From NCBI RefSeq assembly GCF_033118175.1, contig NC_083692.1, positions 14,567,501-14,631,500 of the forward strand: a DNA stretch of 64,000 bases, given 5' to 3'. Below are positions 9,665-20,009 of the stretch, piece by piece. The first letter of the stretch is position 1. Every line of letters begins with the position of its first letter. A program made the position numbers and the translations under genes. Under the pieces are notes generated by a model, which ran no database searches, was not told the DNA's origin, and worked only from the letters and a program-made list of their open reading frames with translations. This stretch comes from Dama dama (Eukaryota; Chordata; Mammalia; Artiodactyla; Cervidae).

Positions 9665-10934
9665 AGGGTTAGAGAGACAGAAATCAATGCCCAGAACCTG
9701 TATAAGAGGAGGTGACCAGAAGCTGACCTTTCTCACAATAAGCTGAGACGCTTAGGGTGAAAATGAACCAGAAACTGACTAGCCCTGAAAAGAATCTGTA
9801 GAATAGGTTTGAACTTGCCTGTTGATGAGGGCATCTTAAGTTTTAATTTCATTCAAGAGGTGGGGGAGGGCTCTAGATTTAGAACACCTTCAAATTCTTG
9901 CCAGAAAAAAAAAGTAAAATTTTGCTCTAGAGGAAACTATCTTTTTCATCTCAGTTCTTTAGAGTTATAAATGGTTTTCATGTACAATGACCAACACACA
10001 ATCAAAGATAACCAGGCAGACTTTACAACCATGACTAACAACCCAAAGCAAATAGATATGAATGAACTTCTCTGTCCCTCAGTTCTGAGACCCTGTTGGG
10101 ACTAGAAGTACCTCCACTGGGTCATAGTGGCTGAGTTAGTTCTTTTAGGACCACCACCTGGGATGTGACTGGCTCAATCTGTCATCTCCCTTCTAACAAT
10201 GTAGGAGCCTCCATTCTCTAACCAAGAAGCTCAGCTCCCATACCCACTAAAGGACGCACTCAGAACCTGAGCATATGACCCCAGAGTTAGCTTTATGCTT
10301 TCACCATAGGGAGGAAGCTTCACGGGTCCATCGTGAGGGAAGTTGGAATAACTCACATGATAAAGACAAAGACACCTCCCCTTCAGCCCATGACCACCAC
10401 ATCACAGCCCCCCTTCTCCACTTTCTTCCTCCCCTCCAATAGCCTGCCCTCCCTCTTGATCAAGATTGCTCTCCTAATTAAAATAAACAAATGTCAGGAA
10501 GCAATTACTGCAAAGAGGGAGGCAGATGGTAGAATAGTGGCACTCTGGTATTGCATTAAGCAGTAACTTGCTCTCTCTTCAAAGTTTCTGCACTTTAATT
10601 AAGCATCGTTATAGACAGGTTCAGTGAGCTTTGGAGTGGGGTTTATCAAATTAGCTTTTTGCAGGGCTGATGCTGCATGATTGTAAGAGGTGTTCCTGAT
10701 GCACGTTAGCTTCCTAAGAGGGCCCGAGAGAGGAGCAAAGGGCAAGGAGGCCCAACCCCACCTCCTCTGCAGGCCAAAGGAGGGGGCGAAACTCTACTCA
10801 CAGGGCGGAGATGGTAACATAGATGGGGATAACCTGAGAACCCTGAGATAGGGGAGCCAGATGGCCCAGAGCTGAGTGCTAACTCTTCTTCTGTGTGCAC
10901 CACACACAGGATTCTGGCCTGAAGGGGAAGGACC
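9665..10934. other. No recognised feature
   Basis: About 1.3 kb of unassigned sequence; a short A-run at 9905 and a slightly GC-richer stretch at 10700-10900. Chance frames show no domain. Confidence 0.5.
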
Positions 10935-11078
10935 AGAATTGGGGAAGTGGTAGAACACAGAGGTTAAATCAGACAGACCTGGGTTCCTTCCTGCATTGCA
11001 GATAACACTGGTCAAACTACTTTACATTTCTGTGCCTCAGGGCTTTTTCCTTCATTTGCAAAATGGAAGTAATAACAG
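10935..11078 (+). repeat. MIR SINE
   Basis: tRNA-derived 'gacagacctgggttcc' followed by the core 'ctgtgcctcagggc' and 'atttgcaaaatggaagtaa', in MIR order. Confidence 0.7.
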
Positions 11079-11312
11079 GTAACAATTATTGAATATGCCC
11101 TTCTGCCAAGCCCCATTCTAACCACTTTGTGTGTTTACTTTACCTCATTTAATGCTTCTCCCAAGAATTCTATGAGGTAGGTACCATTATGACCCCATTT
11201 AACAGATGAGAGGCCTGAAGCACAGGGGAGATAATCTTGCCCAAAGCCACACAGCCGGTAAGTGGAAGAGCCAGAAATCCAAACAGTCAGCCTGGATCCA
11301 GAGTCCACCCTC
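11079..11312 (-). repeat. MIR SINE, opposite to its neighbour
   Basis: Reverse-orientation MIR: 'attattgaatatgccc', 'cctcatttaatgcttc', 'atgaggtaggtaccatta', 'ttaacagatgag' and 'cacacagccggtaagtgg'. It abuts the plus-strand MIR, giving a head-out pair. Confidence 0.8.
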
Positions 11313-11344
11313 CCTCATAGCCACGAAAACCACAAAGCAAAATA

Positions 11345-11705
11345 AGAAACTATTTTCTACCAATCAGCAATGAAATCAAATAGAAGCACTGCTATGTTCA
11401 ACACGGATAAATCTTAAAAACATTATGCTGAGCGAAACATGACATGAGTATGAGTCCATTTATGTGAAATTCTAGAAAAAGCAAAGCCAATAAATAATGA
11501 CAGAAACTACATCAGTTGTTACCTGGGGCCAGGGATTGACCACAAAGAGGTACAAGAAAACTTTCAGGGCTGATGGGAATTTTCTACATCCTGATTGTGG
11601 TATTGGTTACACAGGTGCATATATACCTACCAATACTCATTGAACTGTACACTTCACATGGATACAGTTTATTGTATGTAACAATAACCTCTAACAAAAA
11701 AATTT
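11345..11705 (+). mobile_element. Old L1M LINE 3' end
   Basis: Ordered phrases of the L1M 3' region: 'agcaatgaaatcaaa', 'cattatgctgagcgaaaca', 'gtccatttatgtgaaatt', 'gttgttacctggggccagg' and 'gaactgtacacttcac'. Confidence 0.7.
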
Positions 11706-11761
11706 ACCTTATATACTGAATGACTAGATGCAAAAATATGAAGGGTAGTTATCCTTGTGCC

Positions 11762-11898
11762 ATGAGATTCATTCATTCAACAAATACGAAGCACAGATTA
11801 GATCTCAGGAAATGTTCCAGGTGCTGGTGACCTATCAAAGTGAACCGATTAAGAAACTTGCCCTGCTGGAACTTAAATTCTATTGAAGGAGGAAACAG
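11762..11898 (-). repeat. L2 LINE 3' end
   Basis: Reverse of the L2 terminus: 'attcattcattcaacaaat', 'gttccaggtgctggtgac' and 'ccctgctggaacttaaattc'. Confidence 0.65.
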
Positions 11899-12113
11899 AA
11901 CAGGCTCTATCTTGAAAGCAAGACTCCATCTTGGGCCAGACTGTGGACTTTGAGCTCTATGCCCAGTATCTATGGAAACGACATACCAACTGGAAAACCA
12001 AGCCCCCAGAAGGGAAGAGCCCCAGGGCTCTCCATTGCCTAAAAGAATACCCTAATCATCTATGTAACCGAATAGAATCATACATTCTATTATGCTTATT
12101 GGGGTATCACCAC

Positions 12114-12322
12114 AGTTCAGTTCAGTCGCTCAGTCATGTCTGACTCTTTGCGACCCCATGAATCGCAGCACGCCAGGCCTCCCTGTCCATCACCAACTCC
12201 CAGAGTTTACTCAAACTCATGCCCATCGAGTCAGTGATGCCAGCCAGCCATCTCATCCTCTGTCGTCCCCTTCTCCTCCTGCCCCCAATCCCTCCCAGCA
12301 TCAGGGTCTTTTCCAATGAGTC
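12114..12322 (-). mobile_element. BovB LINE extreme 3' end
   Basis: The reverse BovB tail 'agttcagttcagtcgctcag' with 'tgtccatcaccaactcccag' and 'ccatctcatcctctgtcgtc'. Only about 210 bases; 5'-truncated. Confidence 0.9.
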
Positions 12323-12455
12323 TGCACTCCACTATCTGCATTGTCCTTCTGAGTGAGTTTGTTTCCTGGAACACGTGGCTACAACACTATTAGAGAGCGA
12401 TAGATAATAAGCAAATACGTAAATCTAAGAAATAGTGTGCCCTATGGTGATGAGT

Positions 12456-12942
12456 CTCATGATGAAAGTGAAAGAAGAGAGTGAAAAAGTTGGCTTAAAG
12501 CTCAACATTCAGAAAACTAAGATCATGGCATCTGGTCCCATCACTTCATGGGAAATAGATGGGGAAACAGTGGAAACAGTGTCAGACTTTATTTTGGGGG
12601 GCTCCAAAATCATGCAGATGATGCTTACTCCTTGGAAGGAAAGTTATGACCAACCTAGATAGCATATTAAAAAGCAGAGACATTACTTTGCCAACAAAGG
12701 TCCGTCTGGTCAAGGCTATGGTTTTTCCAGTGGTCATGTATGGATGTGAGAGTTGTACTGTGAGGAAAGCTGAGTGCCAAAAAATTGATGCTTTTGAACT
12801 GTGGTGCTGGAGGAGACTCTTGAGAGTCCCTTGGACTGCAAGGAGATCCAACCAGTCCATCCTAAAGGAGATCAGTCCTGGGTGTTCATTGGAAGGACTG
12901 GTGCTGAAGCTGAAACTCCAATACTTTGGCCACCTCATGTGA
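12456..12942 (+). pseudogene. BovB reverse-transcriptase C-terminal remnant
   Basis: Encodes 'KVGLKLNIQKTKIMAS' and 'SWEIDGETVETVSDFILGGSKIM', then after a shift 'TKVRLVKAMVFPVVMYGCES' and 'SIGL'-type C-terminal blocks such as 'QSILKEISPGCSLEGL'. No catalytic motif remains. Confidence 0.8.
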
Positions 12943-13163
12943 AGAGTTGACTCACTGGAAAAGATCCTGATGCTGGGAGGGATTGGGGGCAGGAGGAGAA
13001 GGGGACAACAGAGGATAAGATGGCTGGATGGCATCACCAACTCAATAGGCATGAGTTTGAGTAAACTCCGGGAGTTTGTGATGGACAGGGAGGCCTGGTG
13101 TGCTGCGATTCATGGGGTCGTAAAGAGTCGGACACGATTGAGTGACTGAACTGAACTGAACTG
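12456..13163 (+). mobile_element. BovB LINE 3' part with perfect target duplication
   Basis: ATGGTGATGAGT at 12444-12455 is repeated at 13164-13175 without mismatch. The copy covers the distal RT/C-terminal region and the 3' end; about 25 bases are missing near 12618 compared with the other copies. Its 3' end is inverted relative to the BovB tail at 12114. Confidence 0.93.
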
Positions 13164-13175
13164 ATGGTGATGAGT

Positions 13176-13517
13176 ACTCTGGAAGAAAATTAAGCAGAGA
13201 AAGAGGAGTTGGGAGTTTTGGAGGGAGGGGTTGCCATTTAAGACAAGGGGCTCAGGCAAGGGCCCTTTCTCAGCAAGGTATGTGAGCAGACAGAGGAAAG
13301 TAGGTGAGATAATCATACCCACCATGACAGCCAGCCCATCTGGCCTCAGGATTCCCCCTCAGCCTTTCTCCAGTCTTTCACCCCAAAGCTACCTCCCAAG
13401 AATCTATGCATCCTGACTGCTAGCTCATTCACCAAAGTTCTCCAGATTCTCCTTGCCTGGTCTGCTGCTGCTGCTTCCCACAGCTGGCATAGTCCTTCCT
13501 GCCAAGGTCTTCAGGCT
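13176..13517. other. No recognised feature
   Basis: Unassigned sequence between the BovB insertion and a microsatellite. Confidence 0.5.
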
Positions 13518-13559
13518 CCCCCCCCCCCAATACACACACACACACACACACACACACAC
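13518..13559. repeat. (C)n then (CA)n microsatellite
   Basis: A run of about ten C residues followed by about fourteen CA units. Likely length-variable between individuals. Confidence 0.9.
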
Positions 13560-13923
13560 TTCCCAGGCAAGCCTTCACACCTTGCTTCACACCACCTGCT
13601 CAGTTTAGAACATCTTGCTACCTTTTGGGTGCAGACTCACCTCCTTCAGATGGACCATCAAGAAGACAAAACCAACTGTATGGTGGCCAGGACACCAACT
13701 TCATCCCAAGTGGGGTTCAGATAGCCATCATTATTAGTGCTATTTAGAATCATCTACTAAAGGAGATGCTGGAATTATAAAGCTGAGTATATAGGGTCCC
13801 ACCCTTCATGGAGACACATATGTAAGCTATAAATTAGTAGTTTGTAGGATGTGATGCCTGTATTGATGGAAATATATCATCATAATGCTGTCAGTTAACC
13901 ATGTGATGAGAGCTGGACCCAGC
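13560..13923. other. No recognised feature
   Basis: The 13740-13860 part may be a weak old-transposon remnant ('aaaggagatgctggaatt'), but I cannot assign it. Confidence 0.35.
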
Positions 13924-13935
13924 CCTTAGTATGCA

Positions 13936-14147
13936 CTGTTGCTGCTGCTTAGTCACTAAGTCATGTCTGACTCTTTGTGACCCCATGGACTGTAGCCCAC
14001 CAGGGTCCTCTGCCCATGGAATTTCCCAGGCAGGAATACTGGGGAGGTTTGCCATTTCCTTATCTAGAGGATCGTCCCAATCCAGAGATAGAACCTGTGT
14101 CTCCTGCACTGTAGGTGGATTCTAAACCACCGAGTCACCTGGGAAGC
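13936..14147 (-). mobile_element. Bov-tA SINE with near-perfect target duplication
   Basis: CCTTAGTATGCA at 13924-13935 and CCTTAGAATGCA at 14148-14159 differ at one base. A (gct) run at the left is the tail of the inverted element. Confidence 0.93.
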
Positions 14148-14159
14148 CCTTAGAATGCA

Positions 14160-14198
14160 TGGTCCCACGTAATTCTTACAATAACCCTATGAAATAGG
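14160..14198 (-). repeat. MIR SINE, first part
   Basis: 'cacgtaattcttacaataac' and 'cctatgaaatagg', the reverse MIR core, cut by the SINE at 14199. Confidence 0.7.
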
Positions 14199-14403
14199 TG
14201 GCTCCATGGTACAGAATCCGCCTGCCAAGCAGGAGATGTGAGTTTGATCCCTGGGTTGGGAAGATCCCCTGGAGAAGGAAATGGTAATTCTCTCCAATAT
14301 TCTTGCCTGGGAAATTCCATGGACAGAGGAGCCTGACAGGCTACAGTCCTTGGGGTCACAAAAGAGTCAGACATGACTTGGCAACTAAACAACAGCCCCA
14401 AAC
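14199..14403 (+). mobile_element. Bov-tA SINE inside a MIR
   Basis: The flanks 'atgaaatagg' (14189-14198) and 'atgaagtagg' (14404-14413) are a duplication of the MIR target. The copy is opposite in orientation to the SINE 50 bases to its left. Confidence 0.92.
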
Positions 14404-14545
14404 ATGAAGTAGGTAACTTATTACTCCAATATTACAGCTGAGGCTCAGAGAAGTTAAGTAACTTACCCAAGATCAGACAGTTGATAAGTGGCTGAATCAG
14501 AAAATCAGAATGGGAACAATTTCTGTCCTGCTCCAGAGCCTCCAG
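14404..14545 (-). repeat. MIR SINE, second part
   Basis: Resumes the split MIR: 'ttacagctgaggctcag', 'gttaagtaacttaccc' and 'ttgataagtggctga'. Confidence 0.75.
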
Positions 14546-14599
14546 ACGAATGACTAAATGAAATATACCCACCCATGAAAGTAGCTCAGGGGAAGATAG

Positions 14600-14885
14600 G
14601 TTACCTCTGTCCAGATTATGGGGATGGCTTCAGAGAGGAAGCATCTGTTCTAAATTTTAAAAAATGAGTAATTTATTTGAAGGTTTAGAATGAGGAGGAG
14701 ATATTGGAAAGAAAAGGGGGGAAGAATCCAGGGATAACGGGAAACACAAGCAAAAGCATAATGGTACAAAAAGTGACAAACTGTTGAACACTGCTGGAGG
14801 CGCAATGCCAGGAACTAAAGGATTAAGAACTTGAGCTTGGAGAGGTCAACAGGGGCCAGGTTTTGAAAGGCCCCCATGACAAGCT
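14600..14885 (-). repeat. L2 LINE, first part
   Basis: Weak but ordered L2 matches in reverse: 'agaatccagggataacggg', 'acaagcaaaagcataatgg', 'ggggccaggttttgaaagg'. Interrupted by the MIR at 14890. Confidence 0.5.
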
Positions 14886-14889
14886 AAGC

Positions 14890-15011
14890 AATTATATATT
14901 TATTTTATTTAACAAACTCTTACTTACTATGTGCTAAGCGCTTTCTAAGCACTTCAAAAATATTAACTCACTTAATTCTTATAACAACAGTATGAAGTAG
15001 GTATATTATTA
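14890..15011 (-). repeat. MIR SINE inside L2, first part
   Basis: 'cttacttactatgtgctaag', 'cttaattcttataacaac' and 'tatgaagtaggtat' are the reverse MIR 3' half. Confidence 0.8.
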
Positions 15012-15109
15012 CACCTACCTATTTTGACCCAGGAATTGAACCCACATCTCTTAGGTCTCCTGCATTGGCAGACAGGTTCTTTACCACTGGTGCCACCTGG
15101 GAAACCCCA
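15012..15109 (-). mobile_element. Short tRNA-head SINE inside the MIR
   Basis: Only the tRNA-like head unit is present: 'gaattgaacccacatctc' and 'ggttctttaccactggtgc', ending 'acctgggaaacccc'. The 9-base duplication ATATTATTA at 15003-15011 and 15110-15118 shows this monomer inserted as such. Confidence 0.88.
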
Positions 15110-15260
15110 ATATTATTATTATTCTCTCATTTTATAGATGAGGGAATTGAGAAACAAAGTTTACATAATCTGCCCGAGAAAACTCAGCTAGTCAATGGGA
15201 TTCAAACCCGGGCAGTCTGACTCCCAGAGTCCAGGATCTTAGCCACTATCTTTGGTATCC
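15110..15260 (-). repeat. MIR SINE inside L2, second part
   Basis: 'attttatagatgagggaatt', 'caaacccgggcagtctgact' and 'ccagagtccaggatctt' complete the MIR to its tRNA-derived end. Confidence 0.85.
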
Positions 15261-15261
15261 T

Positions 15262-15425
15262 AAAGAGGTTTTGCAGAGGAGAGAATGTTTTATGCAAGGA
15301 GTGGATTTGATCAGGTTTGTATTTCCTTTAGATCCTTCCTACAGTATGTGGGAGAGGAAGAGAAGATGGAGGAAGAAAAGAAGGGACAGTAAGGAGACCA
15401 CCTGAGATGAACCAACGTGTTCTAC
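15262..15425 (-). repeat. L2 LINE, second part
   Basis: 'gaggttttgcagaggaga', 'ggatttgatcaggtttgtat' and 'cagtatgtgggagagg' continue the L2 order from 14885, so the MIR landed in an existing L2. Confidence 0.55.
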
Positions 15426-15429
15426 TTGG

Positions 15430-15990
15430 AGGCTGATGACTGTCCGTTGGCAAGAAAGACACAGAAGAGCAGATGGAGTCCTCGAGCAATGAAAAGATAG
15501 AACCAAAGGGATGCAATGACTAATGAGGTGGGGGAAAAGAGATATTGCTGCTGGCTCCCACCTCTCCAGCTCACATGCCTGGGCAGACAAGTATGCTGCC
15601 CACTCACACATGCAGGAAAAGATGAAAAGCAGGCTTGGGTGTGTACAGTGTATGTACCAACTTACTTTCGATTCTCAACTGCAAGAGCCAGTAGTCAGTC
15701 GCCCTATGTAGGACTGAAGCCAACACCCTTTATTTATAAGTCACCAATTTTGATGTACCCATGAGAGGAGAGGACCAGGATTGGTGATCTAAGGTGTAGG
15801 AGGGGGTTCAAGGCTGGAAGTACCAACTGGGGAGTTATCCACCCTTGGGTAGCAGTGAAAACCACAGGAGTAGAAAGGCCCACACAGAAAGAGGATGAGG
15901 TAAAAGAGAAGAGGGTGAGAGGTAGGGCTCTAGAAAATCCAGACATTGAAGGGCCACATAGAAGACATGAATCAAAAAGAAGGGGTGTTT
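15430..15990. other. No recognised feature
   Basis: Unassigned. Overlapping chance frames on both strands show no domain. Confidence 0.5.
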
Positions 15991-15991
15991 A

Positions 15992-17063
15992 TAGTTCAGT
16001 TCAGTCAGTTCAATTCAGTCGTTCAGTCGTGTCTAACTCTTTGTGACCCCATGGACTGCACCACACCAGGCTTCCCTGTCCATCACCAACTCCTGCAGCC
16101 TATGTCCATTGCATTGGTGATGCCATCCAACCATCTCATCCTCTGTCACCCCCTTCTTCTCCTGCCTTCAATCTTTCCTAGCATCAGCATCTTTTCCAAT
16201 GAGTCAGTTCTTTGCATTAGGTTGCCAAAGTATTGGAGTTTCAGCTTCAGCATCAGTCTCCAATGAACACTCAGGACTGATCTCCTTTAGGATGGACTGG
16301 TTGGATCTCCTTGCAGTCCAAGGGACTCTCAAGAGTCTTCTCCAACACCACAGTTCAAAAGCATAAATTCTTTGGCACTCAGCTTTCTTTATAGTCCAAC
16401 TCTCACATCCATACATGACTACTGGAAAAACCATAATTTTGACTAGACAGACCTTTGTTGGCAAAGTAGTCTCTGCTTTTTAATATGCTGTCTAGCTTGG
16501 TCATAGCTTTTCTTCCAAGGAGCAAGCATCTTTTAATTTCATAGCTGCAGTCACCATCTGCAGTGATTTTGGAGTCCCCAGAAATAAAGTCTGTCACTGT
16601 TTCCACTGTTTCCCCATCTATTTGCCATGAAGTGTTGGGACTGGATGCCATGATCTTAGTTTTCTGAATGTTGAGTTTTAAGCCAAGTTTTTCACTCTCT
16701 TCTTTCACTTTCAACAAGAGGCTCTTTAATTCTTCTTTGCTTTCTGCCAGAAGGGTAGAGTCATTTGCATATCTGGGGTTATTGATATTTCTCCCAGCAA
16801 TCTTGATTCCAGGCTTCTTCTAGCCCAGCATTTCACATGGTGTACTCTGCATATAAGTTAAATAGGCAGAGTGACAATATACAGCCTTGACATACTCCTT
16901 TCCCAGTTGGGAACCAGTCTGTTGTTCCATGTCCAGTTCCAACTGTTGCTTCTTGACCGATGTACAGATTTCTCAGGAGGCAGGTCAGGTGGTCTGGTAT
17001 TCCCATCTCTTTAAGGATTTTCCATAGTTTGTTGTGATACACAAAGTCAAAGGCTTTGGCGCA
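15992..17063 (-). mobile_element. BovB LINE 3' part, about 1.07 kb
   Basis: The longest BovB copy here. It runs from the 3' tail (a 'ttcagt' run near 15992) to 'acaaagtcaaaggctttgg' at 17041-17060, then is 5'-truncated. An L1 end follows within a few bases. More diverged than the copies at 7755 and 12456. Confidence 0.92.
16403..17042 (-). pseudogene. BovB reverse-transcriptase fragment
   Basis: Frames encode 'MGIPDHLTCLLRNLYIGQEATV', 'FPTGKGVCQGCILSLCLFNLYAEY' and later 'LGLKLNIQKTKIMAS', broken by shifts between 16717 and 16833. Compared with the 7755 copy it retains more N-terminal sequence, but the YADD region is frameshifted. Confidence 0.8.
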
Positions 17064-17075
17064 GACTCTTACTTT

Positions 17076-17308
17076 TTTTTTTTTATTTTAATTGGAGGCT
17101 AATTACTTTACATTATTGTAGAGGTTTTTGCCATACACTGACATGAATCAGCCATGGGTGTACATGTGTCCCCCACCCTGAACCCCCCCTCCCACCTCCC
17201 TCCCCATCCCATCCCTCAGGGTCATCCCAGTGCACCAGCCCTGAGCACCCTGTCTCATGCATCAAACCTGGACTGGTGACCTGTTTCACATATGGTAATA
17301 TACATGTT
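17076..17308 (-). mobile_element. Ruminant L1 3'-end insertion with poly-T
   Basis: Starts with a poly-T (reverse poly-A) and 'attggaggctaattacttt', and continues with 'catgaatcagccatgggtg' and 'ctcagggtcatcccagtgc'. The duplication TCTTACTTT at 17067-17075 and 17309-17317 sets the ends. Confidence 0.88.
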
Positions 17309-17359
17309 TCTTACTTTAAAAGTTATAGCTCAGTAAGAGTCTTTAAAAGTCCAATGTGG

Positions 17360-17488
17360 TGAAGTGGGAAAAAGAAGCTGGGAGACCAACACACTGACCT
17401 TGGAGAAGTCTCTTTCCATCCCTTAAGCCGCAGTTTGGACTTAGTGATCTTCAGTGTCTCTGCCAGTTATGACTCTGTGGAATGGGTC
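17360..17488 (+). repeat. MIR SINE fragment
   Basis: 'accttggagaagtctctt' and 'cttaagccgcagtttgg' resemble the MIR core; diverged. Confidence 0.4.
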
Positions 17489-17489
17489 A

Positions 17490-18210
17490 ACAGCTGGCCC
17501 ATAGATGACCCCCAAATGGGGTCTATATAACAGTCTGGGAACATTCAGGAAAGTGAGTCCATGGAGGGAGTGCAGGCCAGTCAAGCAGAGAGGCCACCAT
17601 CCAGGAATGGAAGCAACCTCACCCGGCCTTGCCTGTTGGCTTCCTCTCTTAGCCTCTCCGGGTCTTTTCTTTCTGCCTCCGGAACAACACTGAGTTACTT
17701 CACACCTGGTCACTCTCCTCTGGGCACACTAGAGAAGAGATGTGAGGGACCCAACCAGAGAGCAAAAACCAGCTAAGTAACTCTATACTAAGACCACACA
17801 GACATCATTTCATGGGACAATAATGGTGGGAGGATCTGTGAGAAGTAATCACGAAAGTGTTTTAGAAGAAAAGTACCACTGTATATAAAGAAACCCCTCC
17901 ATGGTATCAGGAGACAGACATGAATCTCTTTGGGGTAGCTTACAATTTGGGAAGAAATGGTGTGTCTCTGCTTTTGTGTTCCATAGGCCCTTTAACCACA
18001 ACATGTCCCAAACTAGACTCATCAGCATCCCACCAGCCCCCAAATCTGCTGTCTCTCCCATTCCCCTGGCTCAGTGAATGTGCCCCCAACCTCCCAGCTC
18101 CTCCATACATTACTTTCTTCCCACCTGGCCAGCACTCTCTAGTCTCAAAGCCACTACAGTGGATTAATTTCACCATCATCTCTCACCAGAATTAGTGAAA
18201 TAGACTCAGA
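17490..18210. other. No recognised feature
   Basis: Overlapping chance frames on both strands; no splice-flanked or domain-bearing frame. Confidence 0.5.
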
Positions 18211-18214
18211 TCTC

Positions 18215-18785
18215 CCCACAGCCAGTCCTGGTCCTCTCCGACCCACTCTCGATACTGGAAGCAAAGCAGTCTTTCCAAAAGTTGAGGCAGATCACACAAC
18301 TCCTTTCCTTACAGCTCTTCAATGACTCCCTGTTATTGTCAAACTGAAAGCCAAGCTCTGACCTGCAGAAGACAACCTTCATCAACCGTCTGCCTCTATC
18401 ATCACCCCCTTCACCACTTGCCTCTCCGCCAGCAATCGGGGTCTGTAACACACCGCCTTGTGCCTCCACCTCTGGGCAGGCTGTCCCCTCTCCCTGGAAT
18501 ACTCTTCCTTACCCTCTGGCCTAGTCACAGTCATTTTTAGATCTTCTAACTCAATGTTTCCAGGCAGACTCCATGGTTCACCACAAGCTAAGCTGAGTGC
18601 ACTTCCTGTGTGAGATCAGAGCACTTGACTAGATTGGTCACATATTTGCAATAATCTATTTACCATTTACTCCTTTAATTGACTATAAGCTCAAGGATCT
18701 TGTAGTTTGTTCACTATTATATCTCCAACACCTAGCAGAACGTATGACAAGTATAATAAATGCTTAACAAACAGTGAATATATGA
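18215..18785 (+). repeat. L2 LINE 3' region
   Basis: Ordered L2 phrases: 'gcagatcacacaactcctt', 'cttcaatgactccctgtta', 'tctccctggaatactctt', 'gactataagctcaaggatc' and the terminal 'ataaatgcttaacaaacagt'. About 570 bases; no coding capacity remains. Confidence 0.75.
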
Positions 18786-18849
18786 ATAGATCGTATAGCC
18801 AGTAGGTAGACATGAAGACACTGAGTTTTGGAAGAGTAGGCCTGAAATA

Positions 18850-19235
18850 ACCCTTAGTGGTCATCTAGAAACATCCTCCCACCCAGTGCAGGAATCTCCT
18901 CTGACCAACATTTGGAGGCTCTGGCTCTCAATATTTGTTCTATTGACTACTGTCGGGAGGCTCTGCTTTCTCGAAGGATCTTCCTTAAACTGAGTTGGAG
19001 TGCGTCTCCTCAGAACATCTTGGACTTCATCTGTAATAGCTCTGCTCTCAGGAGTCACACGGACCAAGTTTTATTCTTTGACAGGTTCACACATATTTGG
19101 AGGCAGCTGCCATGCCCTGCTCACTCCCTCAATGAGCTTTTCTTCTGCTATACCCTTCACTTGTATTCCACTCCTCTCCCACCATAACCACTGCCCACCC
19201 TGGACAGACTCTCAGACTTAAAGAGTGATGCCCAA
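18850..19235. repeat. L3/CR1-like LINE fragment
   Basis: 'ggtcatctagaaacatcctc', 'cccagtgcaggaatctcct' and 'ggatcttccttaaactgag' follow the order of the mammalian L3 (CR1) repeat. Confidence 0.6.
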
Positions 19236-19239
19236 AGTC

Positions 19240-19894
19240 AACTCAGTGTGTTCATAATCAGGGCACGGATAGCCAAAGACAAACTCGGTAACACAGCATG
19301 AGGCTTTAAGTCATAAACTGAATGAAACCTCCAGTTCTCAGAGTTCTCCTCAAACACCCAGGATGAAAGGCATCAAAGAAGGAAAACCATGCCACTGAGT
19401 ACCTACAACTCAGAAAATAAGGGCCTGTCCACATGGAAACCTGAGTCTGGGGAAAATAAACCCATTTGATCATTGGCCCATCTCTCTGCCAGCTCTCCCA
19501 GTTCACCTCCCTTTATTACAAAGTTCAGTACTTCCTCTTCCTCTGAATGTCATTTAATAATTATCATTTTATAAGAAGGAAAGACTGACACTGACCTTCT
19601 CCCATGCCCCATCCTACTAGTTAGTTAAAAGATCCTCTTTCATCCAAACTCTAACCAAGCAAAACCTTAACTCATATTGACTAGAGATATATTAATACTT
19701 TTTTTGTTACCCAAATGTTATTGACCAGAGACCTTTCAATATTCACTTACAGAACAAATTGTCAGCCACAGGCGTTAGTTTCTGCAAAAATCCCCCAGTC
19801 GATAATGTGTTAAGAATCACCCAAGTATGCTGTGAATCATCTCAGCCAATTAGACACACGCAACACAGGACATATTGTACTGTCCCAATGGAAC
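19240..19894. other. No recognised feature
   Basis: Unassigned, AT-leaning from 19550. Confidence 0.5.
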
Positions 19895-20005
19895 AGTCAT
19901 GGGGATAAAGACCCTGTCACAGGCAAGTGACTTAATCCCTCTAGCTTCCACTTCCTCATCAGTGAGTAAGGGGACCAGCATAGGGTTCTGCCCCCAGTAT
20001 ACTTG
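19895..20005 (+). repeat. MIR SINE fragment
   Basis: 'caagtgacttaatccctc' and 'ttcctcatcagtgagtaagg' match the MIR core region. Confidence 0.5.
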
Positions 20006-20009
20006 TCAT

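Noticed and set aside
12114..12322. A SINE rather than BovB
   Set aside because: The sequence after the tail follows the BovB 3' end seen in the longer copies at 7755 and 15992, not the SINE body.
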